Source of the DNA: Asterias amurensis
Taxonomy: Eukaryota > Echinodermata > Asteroidea > Forcipulatida > Asteriidae
Direction of reading: 5' to 3'
NCBI RefSeq assembly: GCF_032118995.1
Contig: NC_092657.1
Location: forward strand, 3,655,891-3,719,890
DNA length: 64,000 nucleotides
A program made the translations under genes and the position numbers. How positions within the stretch are numbered: the first letter of the stretch is position 1; each line of letters starts with the position of its first letter. The notes under the pieces are model-generated. The model did no database searches and was not told the DNA's origin. It saw nothing but the letters and a program-made list of their open reading frames with translations. Positions 22,436-32,458 of this stretch are shown here, one piece after another.

Positions 22436-24049
22436 GACACTGGACCTTCATGGAAATTACTCAAAATAGTTGTTAGCCAAAAGAACTTACATTGTATTGA
22501 GCAAAGGAGAGGCTTTGATAGTAAAAACCAAAAAAACAAAAACAAAACATCGTGAGAAACGGCTTTCCTGTAGTTCTTGTTGAGATAGAGGTAAATTCTC
22601 ACTCAAATAATAAAATACTTCAGCTGAAGCCTTTTATTATTTTAAAGGGAGTCGATTGCCACAATGTTTTATAATATCAACAGCTCTCCAATGCTCGTTA
22701 CCAAGTCAGTTTTTAAGTTGTTTTAAGAAATTACCAAACGTGTACCTTCCCTTTAAAGACACTGAACACTATTAGTAATTGTCAAAGACCAGTATTCTCA
22801 CGTGGTGTATCCCAATTGCATAAGACAACTAACCTGTGAAAATTTGGGCTCAATCTGTTATCGAATTTGCGATCATCTTTGTATGCGTTTAATATAATAA
22901 CAATAATAATAATAGATGCTTTTAGATGTATAATAAAAGGCTTTAGCCGAGAAGTATTTTATTTGAGTGAGAAATTACCTTTCTCAAAAACTACGTTACT
23001 TCAGATTGAGCCGCTCCTCACAATGTTTTATGCCATAAACAGCTCTCCATTGCTCAATACCAAGTAAGCTTTTATGCTAACAATTATTTTGAGGAATAAC
23101 CAATAGTATCCAGTGCCTTTAATCGGTATAAACATGTTGATGCCGGGTAAAAGGCTTTAAAAACTATTAAAATAATCCTTTGTTAAAAGTCATCACCATT
23201 AAAAAATACCTGTACCCATTTCCGAGAAGCACTAATTGTTCCCTGGGGAATTATGATATCCAACTCCCTGTTATTCAAAGTCACTTTACTGTCAAATTTC
23301 ATGCCTGGAATTACATGGTAGGCATGACCTATGTTGCCCCGGGCCAAATGTCATAGCGCTGCTTAGCGGCCGATTTTGTGCTTACTGTGCAATTTCTATT
23401 TCATAGCACTGCTAACTGCAAGCACACGAAAAGGCATGCTAACCTTCCGGTGCTTACTGCACGAAAATGACGTCACAATGAAAATATACGGTAAACACGC
23501 AATATGGCCGCCCAAATTTTCTGCTAACCTGTGGAATACGGTAAGGCTTAAGCAATTTTTTTTCTGCTACAGTAAGCACGCAAATTTGCTTACCGTTAAG
23601 CAGCGCTATGAAATTGGGCCCTGGTCTTTGCCATGGTGCCTCTTAAGTAGTTTTCCACAGCTTCAAGACTTCGCAATGGAAATGAAATGGAAATGGCCCT
23701 GCCCTTTCAACAAAGATGAAATGATAATTTTACTAATTACGAAAAAGACGAAAGCTATAGGTAAATTACAAGGTTTTGTATAACAATATATGTGAGAAAA
23801 TTACTCCTTTAAATGCATGGCTAATAGTTTATGTGCATTGTTATAGGCATAAAATGCGACGGGCCATTGTTTGACCGTTTAAAGTCTAACATATTAATAT
23901 ATTCAAATGTTGATGTTGTTTGTAGTTGCTGGGCACCCAGTGTTTCACTAAGAAGTTTCCCCAGGGTAAATAAGGAATAAATACAAATGTATTTTGAACA
24001 CTAAGCATCTTATATAATAGATGGTAAACTTTCCCGAGTCCTATAAAAA

Positions 24050-24170
24050 AAATATCACAGGCATATTATTTTTTTTTTCACAAGACCCGGGTAAGTACTG
24101 AGTATACAGTGCTAACACACATCGGTGTATGGGTCAAAACCAAAAATTAATACTAAGCATCTTTTCGGCA
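24050..24170 (+). mobile_element. SINE-2 3' part
   Basis: It shares the words TATACAGTGCTAACACACAT and GGTAAGTACTGA with the tRNA-derived SINE at 56400, preceded by an ATATCACAGGCATATT block. The pol III boxes are absent here. Confidence 0.5.
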
Positions 24171-24297
24171 ACCACGTGTTAAGCTGAACTAACGGTGAGG
24201 CATTTCGTTTTTGTGCTGAGATTTGCAAATTATATGCCTTTGAAGCTTCTACATGTAAAATAAATGACAAACATCTTCATTCAGAGTGAGTAGGGAT

Positions 24298-24560
24298 ATT
24301 ATAATAATAATAATAATAAGACTTGTAATGCGCACGCATCCACCCTGCTGGGTGTTCAAGGCGCAGTAAAAACCAACAACAAACAAAACAAAACAAAACA
24401 AAACAAAGAAAAACAGACACAACAAAAATAGTCCTTGAAGAGATTTGAATGTTGTGGTACAAAGACAAGATCTAAGATTAAGTGGTAGAGAGTTCCAAAT
24501 GCGTGGCGCAGCTGAAGAAAAAGACCTGTCTCCCCATAATTCATGTAATAGCCAAACACT
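24298..24560 (-). mobile_element. Retroelement 3' end with ATT tail (minus strand)
   Basis: An AAT repeat (24300-24319) precedes AGACTTGTAATGCGCACGCA and GGTGTTCAAGGCGCAG, and later GAGTTCCAAATGCGTGGCGC. Read on the minus strand, this is a non-coding retroelement tail ending in an ATT repeat. The exact family is not assigned. It separates two pieces of the unit-3 end. Confidence 0.45.
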
Positions 24561-24591
24561 TGATCTACAAAAGGTATCGAAGCCCTTTTAT

Positions 24592-25590
24592 TAAGGGCAC
24601 TTGACACTATCGGTATACATTCAAAGAAACTAACTGTTAGCATACAAACTTACTTGGTAGCGAGCAATGGAGAGCTGTTGATAGTATAAAACATTGTTAG
24701 AAACGACTCCCTCTGAAGTAACGTAGTTTCTGAGGAAGGGGGTAATTTCTCTTTCAAATATTAAACAGACTTCAGGCCTGAAAGGCAGTGGACACTATTG
24801 GTAATTGTCAAAGACTAGCCTTCACAGTTGGTGTATCTCAACATATGCATAAAATAACAAACCTGTGAACATTTGAGCTCAATCGGTCATCAAAGTGGCG
24901 AGATAACAATGAAAGAAGAAAACACCCTTGTCACACGAAGTTGTGTGCGTTTAGATGGTTGATTTCGAGACCTCAAGTTCTAAACTTTAGGTCTCGAAAT
25001 CAAATTCGTGGAAAATTACTTCTTTTTCAAAAACTATGGCACTTCAGAGGGAGCCGTTTCTCACAATGTTTTATACAATCAACCTCTCCCCATTACACGT
25101 CACCATGAAAGGTTTTATGCCAATAATTATTTTGAGTAATTACCAATAGTGTCAACTGCCTTGAAGCCTGTTATTAGGCTTTTGAAAGGACCAATTAAAG
25201 ACACTGGACACTATTGGTAATTGTCAAAGACCAGTCGTCTCATTTGGTGTATCTCAACATATTATGCATAAACAAACAAACCTGTGAAAATTTGGGCTCA
25301 ATTGGTCGTCGAAGTTGCGAGATAATAATGAAAGATAAAACACCCCTGTCACACGAAGTTATCGCTTTCACATGGTTGATTTTGAGACCTCAAATTCTAA
25401 ATCTGAGGTCTCGAAATCAAATTCGTGGAAATTTACTTCTTTCTGGAAAACTATGTCACTTCAGAGGAAGACGTTTCTCACAATGTTTTATACTATCAAC
25501 CTCTCCCTATTACTTGTTACCAAGTAAGGTTTTATGCTAATAATTATTTTGAGTAGTTACCAATAATAGTGTCCACAGCCTTAAAGTTCA
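24592..25590. mobile_element. Cluster of one half and two full main-family MITEs
   Basis: The half copy is about 24592-24780, directly followed by a full copy at 24780-25167 and another at 25193-25590. Each shows the GGACACTATTGGTAATTGTC end, and the full copies show a GAGACCTCAA palindromic core. The half-copy arrangement suggests recombination or nested insertion. Confidence 0.8.
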
Positions 25591-26214
25591 AATTTTCACA
25601 GACTTTTTATTTTAAGCATAATGTTGAGACACACCAAGTGAGAACTGGGCCCAATTTGAATGAGGTGCTCAAGCAAAAGATACTGCTTAAAACTCGAGTT
25701 ATGAGCAGGAAACCGATCACAAATTGCACATGTGACAAGGAATTTTGGCTGGCACCCTTATTCTGGTATAAGCATAATTTAGTTTTGCTTAGCTTATTTT
25801 TGTGCTTGTGCTGCTCTATGAAATTTGGCATTGGTCTTTGACAATAACCAAAGCTGTAAAGGCCTTTAAGAAACACACACACATTCTTGTAAAAGAAGAC
25901 GAACGGTCCCAAACCAATCGATATGTTGTTTGTGTTGAGGTGTGCCGTTGTCAGAGCGCCCTGTTGCAGTGTCGTTAATCTCAGATCGATCCAAAATGGC
26001 CGATCACCGAGAGTATTGACTGGCGCTTATAAGCCAAATACTCTAAGCACAACATCGCAGTGTGACCAACTGCAGTCAGCGATGACCGAATAAGAACATT
26101 ATACATTATTGCCGGTACTACAAAATGTTACAGTGGTAACCATAAACCTTAAACCAACGCATTAACACGAGCTCCAAACGCTTCGAAACTTTTTTATTTT
26201 ATTTTTTTTATGAA

Positions 26215-26580
26215 CAAGCCATCTCATCTTGCTTATCTGTCTAGCCTATTTCACTCCACTGCTGGAGGAAAGCCTCTTCACAAATTCTCCATCTCACTCT
26301 ATGCTGCGCTGTTTGTTGCCAAGCTATGCCCCTGTATGTACTTAGTTCATCTCTCCACCTTCTTTTTCGTCTCCCTCTTTTTCTTGTACGGTTTCTTGGA
26401 GTCCAGTTGGTTGTTTTGCGTGCCCCCCCCCCCCCCTGTTGTCATACCTCCTTGCTAGGTGACCTGCCCATCTCCACTTCTTTGATTTAACGGTCTTATT
26501 AATTTCATGCACTCTTGATTTCTTTCTAAGGTCTTGTTTATAATGCTCATCAAATACATCTGTGAAAGCCATCACCAATT
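26215..26580 (-). pseudogene. LINE endonuclease-reverse transcriptase C-terminal fragment
   Basis: The minus-strand reading contains INKTVKSKKWRWAGHLAR followed by DN, a hallmark of the C-terminal tail of RTE/BovB-like and related LINE polyproteins. It then runs into a G/C homopolymer and degenerates, with frame changes. It is a dead fragment without RT motifs. Confidence 0.65.
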
Positions 26581-26796
26581 GGTTACAATTCGTAACTGGG
26601 CAAAGTGAAAGAGTGTGGCATCCGGTGAATGAAGTGTCTGGCTTTTAGCACCAGCCTCAAAACGTTACGCAACAAAGCCCAGTCTTAACTATCGATATAT
26701 CTCAAATGTTTTGTCAAGTACCCTTCTTGTTTCACTTTATACACAGCTTGGTTGTATTTTGACGGTGGCCCAAACCCTTGGAGAGTGTGTAGAATC

Positions 26797-27313
26797 TTAA
26801 AGGAACATTACAGAATTGGTAAGAAAAACTCGTTTAAGATCACAGACTTACATGGATAATGGCTTCTATTTCTGTTATCTTTTAAAACGGTCTCTGATGA
26901 TGATAGTAGAATAAGTAGGATTTGAAACTTTGCATGGTGGAAATACGATATAGAAAGGTTTCTCTAAATGAGTTGGGGTGGTTCTGTAAAAAAAAATACG
27001 TTGGTTTCAACTCGACGTTTCGCTCAGTAAATCGTCTTGTAAAGGAAAAAAAGAAAAAAGACGATCTGAAAAGTCATATTAAATTTGTTGAGAAATAAAG
27101 TAATCGCCCATTTTGGAGTTTATCGCTCAGTGAGCGTTTTGTTAATTTTTGTTTTTGCATCGATGTCATGCAAAATGTGTACAGGTAATCAGCTTTTCAC
27201 TTTTTCTCGTGACCCAGATGGCCGATCGACCTCAAACTTATACAGGTTTTTCAGATGGTGGATTACATAAAGTGCTTACACTGTCATCAGCAATTTCTGT
27301 AATGTTCCTTTAA
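26797..27313. mobile_element. TIR element with AAAGGAACATTACAGAATTGG ends
   Basis: TTAAAGGAACATTACAGAAT at the left pairs with ATTTCTGTAATGTTCCTTTA at the right. The interior of about 480 bp shows no protein domain. A related copy is at about 28880-29275. The right end lies only 38 bp upstream of the candidate signal-peptide exon at 27352. Confidence 0.65.
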
Positions 27314-27351
27314 ATGAACTACAGGTTGTTAGGAGAAGGATAACAACTAAA

Positions 27352-27430
27352 ATGGCTGCCGTGAGAAAACGGAAAGGACTTTTGAGAAGCTGTCTTCTAA
27401 TATGTTTGATGACAAGTCTTCCGATTGGGG
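27352..27430 (+). CDS. Candidate first coding exon (signal peptide) of TM-A
   Basis: ATG at 27352 opens a 26-codon exon with a basic start (MAAVRKRKG) and a hydrophobic stretch (CLLICLMTSLPIG), a good signal peptide, ending at a strong GGGG|GTGAGT donor in phase 1. The ectodomain exon at 41505 needs an upstream exon ending in phase 1, so the pair would join in frame. The implied intron of about 14 kb contains the PAN-FReD gene and the LINE. No better upstream exon was found, but phase match alone happens by chance one time in three. It could instead belong to a different gene. Confidence 0.42.
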
Positions 27431-27449
27431 GTGAGTAACCAAAAATATA

Positions 27450-27850
27450 ACTTAAAGGCATGGACACTATTGGTAATTATCAAAGACCAGTATTCTCAAT
27501 TGGTGCATCCCAACATATGCATCAAATAACAAACCTGTGAAAATTTGAGCTCAATTGATCATCGAAGTTGCAAGAGGATAATGAAAGAAAAACACCCTTA
27601 TTGCATTACTGTTTGTGCTTTTAGATGCATAATAAAAGGCTTCAGCTAAAGTCTTTTATTATTTGAGTGAGAAATTACATCTTTCTCAAACACGACTTTT
27701 ACTTCAGGGAGCCGTTTCTCACAATCTCCAGTACCTTTAGAGGCATGCACTTCTTAGCATAAAACCTTAGGCCTACTTGGTAACGAGCAATGAAGAGCTG
27801 TTGATAATTTAAAACATTGTGAGAAACGACTCCCCCTGAAGTAACGTAGC

Positions 27851-27881
<31 letters not shown>

Positions 27882-28330
27882 TTTTCAGGCAAACAGTACA
27901 TACAAAGAATAGGCAATAGAAATATGACTACACAGATAACAAGCCTGCGGATAACCAAAAAGCGAGAATAATCACTATCTAAAGGCGATCCAGACAATAA
28001 AAATAACAAAGGCACAAAAGGGTACAAGGACAAAAACGTCATAAAAATTGGAAAATAGCAAATCAAATACCATATCAAATATAAATATATAGTTATGAGA
28101 AAGAGATAATTACTCACTCTAAATATTAAAAGACTTCAGGCCTGAAGCCTTTTTTAGGCATCTCAAAGCACACAAATTGTGCAACAAGGTTGTTTTTCAT
28201 TGTTCTCTTTCAACTTCGATGACCAACTGAGTCCAATTTTTTACAGATTTTTTACTTTATGCCTACGTTGGGATACACCAAGTGAGAATACTGGTCTTTG
28301 ACATTTACCAAAGGTGTCCAGTGCATTTAA
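27450..28330. mobile_element. Main-family MITEs, one interrupted by a TTTA-repeat element
   Basis: One copy is about 27450-27740. A second begins near 27750 and resumes at about 28100-28330. The interruption (27848-28100) begins with TTTA repeats and then TTTTCAGGCAAACAGTACAT, and looks like the 3' end of an antisense LINE. Confidence 0.6.
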
Positions 28331-28335
28331 ACCTT

Positions 28336-28585
28336 TGTCGTGCAAGGAATTTTAAGTTGGGTAAGCCATTTTTTAGGCAACCGTTTGCAATACTTAGAGT
28401 AACACTGCGAAGTCAATTGGCAATTGTTGTAACAGTGTCTTTACTTAAAGGTAATGTATACCTTTGGTATAGTCGTGGAAGGAATTTTTTGGGTAAGCCA
28501 TTTTTGAGGCAACCGTTTGCACTACTTAGAGTAACATTGCGAAGTCAATTGGCAATTATTGTAACAGTGTCTTTACTTAAAGGGA
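28336..28585. repeat. Direct duplication of about 125 bp
   Basis: TTGGGTAAGCCATTTTT followed by GAGGCAACCG or TAGGCAACCG and GCGAAGTCAATTGGCAATT recurs twice, each copy ending in AACAGTGTCTTTACTTAAAG. It is non-coding. Confidence 0.75.
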
Positions 28586-28879
28586 TTGTATGCCTTTGGT
28601 ATTTGGAACCAGTCGACTGTTGTAATCCTATATAAATGTACGAAATAAAATCAACCTGCGTTCGAAAGTTGGTCGCGTTTTTGAGATAATGTCAACGCAA
28701 GAAGAAAAATCCAGAAATAATTAGTCATCAAATAATTTAGCTCTTGCCAACTACCACACGCTCAGTTTGTAAACACACAAGTGTTGTTATGTTACCATAG
28801 TGATACTGCCAAACACTAATTCCTTTGGCGATTAATCAGTTTGAGCATTTTGATGTCGGGTAAAAGGCTGCAAAATCTA

Positions 28880-29275
28880 TTAAAGGAACATTGAACAAAC
28901 ACAATAAAAATTAATCTTATTAATCAAACATAATTGGTTAAAAAAAAAAATCGTCTAAGATCACAGATTAACATCGGTCTAATGATGATGATAGAAATAT
29001 TTCTTTCTGAAATGTCAAATTTGTTGAGAAATAAATAAAACCAGTTTCCCGGTTGGAGTTTATCACTCAGTGAGCGTTTTATTCAATTTTGTTTAATCGA
29101 TGTCGTGCAAAAATAATGTGTAATCGGTTTTTCACTATTTTCTCGTGACTCGGAGGGCTGATCGATCTCAAACTTCTACACATTTGTCAATTTATGTATA
29201 TGGTGGATTACATAAAGTGCTTACACTGCCAACAACTGTTTCGTTAGCAAAAACCAATTCTGTAATGTTCCTTAA
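28880..29275. mobile_element. TIR element, AAAGGAACATT family, second copy
   Basis: The left end TTAAAGGAACATTGAACAAA and the right end CAATTCTGTAATGTTCCTTA match the ends of the element at 26797-27313. The interior word TTTATCACTCAGTGAGCGTT is also shared with that copy. Confidence 0.6.
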
Positions 29276-29414
29276 ATTTCATCCTTATGAAAAATCATCA
29301 CCATAACAATTATTGGTAGCCGTTAACGAGAGGCACTTAATGTTCCCCGGGGACTTCTCGCTTCTGAACATGAAATTGTATGCTAATCATTGCCAATATT
29401 AGCAACAGTTCACC

Positions 29415-29565
29415 AAACTCATCCTAGCTTAGGATTAATTTTAGGACTTAGTATGAGTTAAGTTCCCTATCCGACGACGTAGGACGCAATAAACCCATCC
29501 TGAGTTACTTGTCCTAACTCAAGATAGGATTAATCCTAGCGTTTCGTGAAAACGGCTACTGGTCT
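29415..29565. mobile_element. Hairpin element, CCTAACTTAGGA family, diverged
   Basis: CCTAGCTTAGGATTAATTTT pairs approximately with GATAGGATTAATCCTAGCG. The copy is older than those at 1728 and 48305. Confidence 0.45.
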
Positions 29566-29804
29566 TTTCCGTTGTTGTTAACAATACGGCTGTTTATAGA
29601 TAGTAAACAATTTTAGGCATATTATTTTTGAAGTAGAGTGAATACTTGAGCTGTGTTACATATCAAACAGCCGCTGTATTGTTTCTTTCTGTCAGAGAGC
29701 TGAGGAAGAACTAGTTGACAAATGAGTCAAACGAAACCGCGAGGATAAATTATGTTCTCATGCCGTTTTGACAATCATCAGTTGCGTATTTAATGGGTGA
29801 TTCT

Positions 29805-30463
29805 TAAAGGCACTGGACACTATTGGTTATTACTCAAAATAGTTATTAGCATAAAAACTTACTTGGTAATGAGTAATGGAGAGCTGTTGATAGTATAAAA
29901 CATTGTGAGAAACAGCCCCCTCTGAAGTAACGTAGATTTGAGAAAGAAGTATATTTTCCACGAATTTGAATTTGAAACCTCAGAATTAGATTTTGAGATC
30001 TCGAAATCAAGCCTCTGAAAGCACACAACTTCTTGTGACAAGGGTGTTTTTTCTTTCCTTATTATCTCGCACCTTCGACGACCAATTGAGCTCAAATGTT
30101 CACAAATTTGTATTGTTTGAAGCTTTGCATGGTGTGGAGAGATAAGCAGAAACTCTAAATAAATAGTAAATTTGCTGGTACTACTATGTGTAAATCTCTT
30201 AGGGTGAGTGTTGGCTCTGAAAAGAGCCGGTTGGGTCTCGACGTTTCGAACAGTATACTGTTCTCCTGAAGACGAGAAGAGTATACTGTTCGAAACGTCG
30301 AGACCCAACCGGCTCTTCTCAGAGCCAACACTCACCCTAAGAGATTTACTATTTATTTATAGTTTCTTCTTATTTCACAAGTTTGTTATGATGTGCATAA
30401 TATGTTTATATCTACAAGTTAGAAGACTGGCCTTTGACAATTACCAATAGTGTCCGGGTCTTT
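29805..30463. mobile_element. Main-family MITE split by a hairpin insertion
   Basis: The left part (29805 to about 30120) ends within the CACAAATTTG block. The right part resumes at about 30375 with CACAAGTTTGTTATGATG and ends at GTGTCCGGGTCTTTAAA. The insertion between them is the hairpin element at about 30145-30368. Confidence 0.75.
30145..30368. mobile_element. Long perfect hairpin element (TCGACGTTTCGAACAGTATAC)
   Basis: The arms run from AAATCTCTTAGGGTGAGTGT through GGGTCTCGACGTTTCGAACA to a short loop near 30265-30275, then back in near-perfect complement to ACACTCACCCTAAGAGATTT. The outer words AAATAAATAGTAAA and TTTACTATTTATTT extend the pairing, with one 20-nt bulge in the left arm. 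It lies about 430 bp upstream of the FReD start codon. Confidence 0.8.
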
Positions 30464-30599
30464 AAATAATCGCTAGGTCTCATGTCTTGTGAAAGGCACC
30501 ATTGTTTTCTACGCTTTTGTCACCAAATAATTATTCGCCATACAATTTGTCGCCAAGCTTATTTTTATTATTTGGTGCTGTTTTGTTTTAATATCTCGT

Positions 30600-30640
30600 T
30601 GCTGTGGAAACGGTGACGTCATTGGGTGGAGCTGAATGCA
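30600..30640 (+). promoter_or_regulatory. CRE-like site and inverted CCAAT upstream of the FReD gene
   Basis: The palindromic CRE octamer TGACGTCA lies at 30614-30621, directly overlapping ATTGG (inverted CCAAT). The pair is 175 bp upstream of the chosen ATG, a reasonable proximal-promoter position. No TATA box was seen. Confidence 0.35.
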
Positions 30641-30797
30641 TGCAATTGTTTGCGAGCAAAGATTTGGTTCATTTGATCTGGGAGACTATAGTAACAACAA
30701 ACTGCAGTATCGGGACAGTTTTCCACCTACAGTTAATGGGGACAAAAACATTTTCTCTCTGGTACGTTTTCGAAAAGAAAATCTTCAAACATTCATC

Positions 30798-31787
30798 ATG
30801 GAAGTTACGATCATTATAATATTGGCTCTTAGTTTGATGGTACAAATCGACCAGAGTGCAAGTCAACAACGGTTCATCGAAACACTCTACTTGGCTGAAA
30901 ACCGAGCCTTACTTAATCATGGGTTTCAGTGGAAGACTGTATCTTCTCCTGTGATCTGTGGGCGAGACTGCTCTATGGATACACAGTGTGTATCATTCAA
31001 CTATCACATCATAAGAGGTATCTGTGTGTTGAATGATGCCAGCAGAGCTCACAGCCCCGATGACTTTGTTGAGATTCAAGGAAGTGCCTACTTTGATGAC
31101 AACTTGGACACTTTGTCATTTTCACTACCCATCACTACAAGTTACAGCAGTTGTCTGGAGTTGTATCAAGCTGGTTACCGCATCAATGGTTTATACACAA
31201 TCTTCCCATCAAGTCTGACTGACGGGTTACAGGTTTACTGTGATATGGAGACAGATGGAGGAGGCTGGATCGTGTTCCAGAGGAGACAAGATGGCTCCGT
31301 TGACTTTTATCGTAACTGGACTGAATACCAATCCGGGTTTGGTGATCTGCAGAATGAGTTCTGGTTGGGGAATGATATCCTGCGTAACCTTACTGGATCA
31401 GGACAATGGCGACTCAGAGTAGATATGGAAAATTGGGGGTCCGACACATCTTGGGCTTCTTATGGTGAGTTCAATGTTACAGGTGACAAGTACACTCTCC
31501 AGGTTGGTTCATATGATGCTCAGAGTCCAGCAGGTGATTCAATGGCATACCATAATGGCCATTCATTCACAACGAAGGATCAGGACAATGATGTATATAC
31601 TAGAAATTGTGCCAAGCGATATGATGAAGGTGCCTGGTGGTTTAATGCTTGCTTTCATGCTCATCTGAACGGTAAATATTATCCACAGGGAGAGGTGTTA
31701 TTTGGACAGGGAATACAATGGTCCACCTGGAGAGGATTTTACTACTCCCTGAAGAAATGCAGCATGAAAATACGGCAAGTTTTGTAA
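30798..31787 (+). CDS. Secreted PAN/apple plus fibrinogen-like (FReD) protein, intronless
   Basis: This is a single open frame of 329 codons. ATG 30798 is chosen over the in-frame ATG at 30636 because it starts a signal peptide (MEVTIIIILALSLMV). Residues about 50-95 form a PAN/apple-like module with cysteines at 54, 58, 64 and 76. Residues about 119-329 form a complete fibrinogen C-terminal domain: cysteine pairs 119/148 and 271/285, the GGGWIVFQRRQDGSVDFYR block, the calcium-loop motif DQDND at 261-265, and the terminal pattern W-x-x-W-x-G with YSLKK and MKIR. FReD lectins bind acetylated or other surface groups and act in innate recognition; that role here is inferred from the family. An intronless coding region suggests a retrocopy origin or family-typical single-exon structure. 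Confidence 0.9.
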   Translation: MEVTIIIILALSLMVQIDQSASQQRFIETLYLAENRALLNHGFQWKTVSSPVICGRDCSMDTQCVSFNYHIIRGICVLNDASRAHSPDDFVEIQGSAYFDDNLDTLSFSLPITTSYSSCLELYQAGYRINGLYTIFPSSLTDGLQVYCDMETDGGGWIVFQRRQDGSVDFYRNWTEYQSGFGDLQNEFWLGNDILRNLTGSGQWRLRVDMENWGSDTSWASYGEFNVTGDKYTLQVGSYDAQSPAGDSMAYHNGHSFTTKDQDNDVYTRNCAKRYDEGAWWFNACFHAHLNGKYYPQGEVLFGQGIQWSTWRGFYYSLKKCSMKIRQVL

Positions 31788-31802
31788 CTATCAACCCATT
31801 GA

Positions 31803-31890
31803 CCAGGGACAGGGATTAAAATGGAATGACTGGAGTGGGGATTATTAACTACTCCCTCAAATAATGCAGGATGAAAATACGACAACTTAA
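31803..31890 (+). pseudogene. Relic duplicate of the FReD C-terminal end
   Basis: Starting 15 bp after the FReD stop, the sequence reads a second version of the last 30 or so codons: GQGLKWNDWSG, then a frame break, a YSLK-like piece, an in-frame stop at the Lys/Cys position, and RMKIRQL. The DNA word TACTCCCTCAAA followed by TGCAGGATGAAAATACG parallels TACTCCCTGAAGAAATGCAG. It is a decayed partial tandem copy. Confidence 0.7.
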
Positions 31891-32344
31891 ACTCTACCAT
31901 TGGGTTTACGGGACAAGAATGATTGACTTGTTGAACTGGAAAGGTTATTTTTGCTGCAGCTGAGAAATGCCCCGAGATTCTCCTTACGAACACAGAGATC
32001 AAACACACATCTACGGTATGATTTTTAATCAATGGGTTTGTTTTTAAGGAACAAAAAAATGTTATCAAAAACTGCATCAAAAACAAACTCATATAAAGTC
32101 AACGTGGAAAGATGAACTTAAAAATCAAAAGGCTAAAATGTCTTTGACAAAGGAACTGCCAACTGTTTGTTGGTGGTAAAAGGGACAATACGAAGACTGT
32201 CACAGTGGTATATTTTTATAACCATCATTGTAAAGTTTATTTCCATTCAGTATACAAACATTGGAATTATAAAATCATTAGATAAAGACTGTTTTATTAT
32301 CATTGTAGAATGTTCTTCACTAGAATTTGATCATATGATCATAG

Positions 32345-32458
32345 TATACAAATATTGACTGCTTCGAGTGCTATGGTTAAAACTATGACGCTACGGGGAT
32401 CACCAGGGAGTCATCGTTTTGACCATTGCACGAGTAAAAGCAGTCAATATTTGTTTTA
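32345..32458. mobile_element. Short hairpin element (AAATATTGACTGCTT ends)
   Basis: CAAATATTGACTGCTTCGAG pairs with AAAGCAGTCAATATTTG, and GGTTAAAACTATGAC pairs with GTCATCGTTTTGACC. It is about 110 bp and non-coding. Confidence 0.65.

Larger units (their letters stand above)
21077..24600. repeat. Tandem unit 3, shortened and diverged at its right end
   Basis: It aligns with units 1 and 2 from CACTGCGTACGAGG (21080) to about 23995, then degenerates. Recognisable end-of-unit words reappear at 24196-24290 (TTGTGCTGAGATTTG) and 24541-24600 (GATCTACAAAAGGTATC, TTATTAAGGGCAC). It has lost about 0.9 kb relative to the others near 22640, lacks the CCGGGTCAAA hairpin, and has an extra local duplication at about 22187-22435. 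No gene was recognised. Confidence 0.85.

Noticed and set aside
12535..24600. A CRISPR-like or satellite array
   Set aside because: The repeats are 4.4-kb units containing MITEs. There is no short repeat-spacer pattern, and the organism is eukaryotic.
30636..30797. N-terminal extension of the FReD protein from an upstream in-frame ATG
   Set aside because: It would bury the signal peptide 54 residues inside the protein. The downstream ATG gives a standard secretory start.
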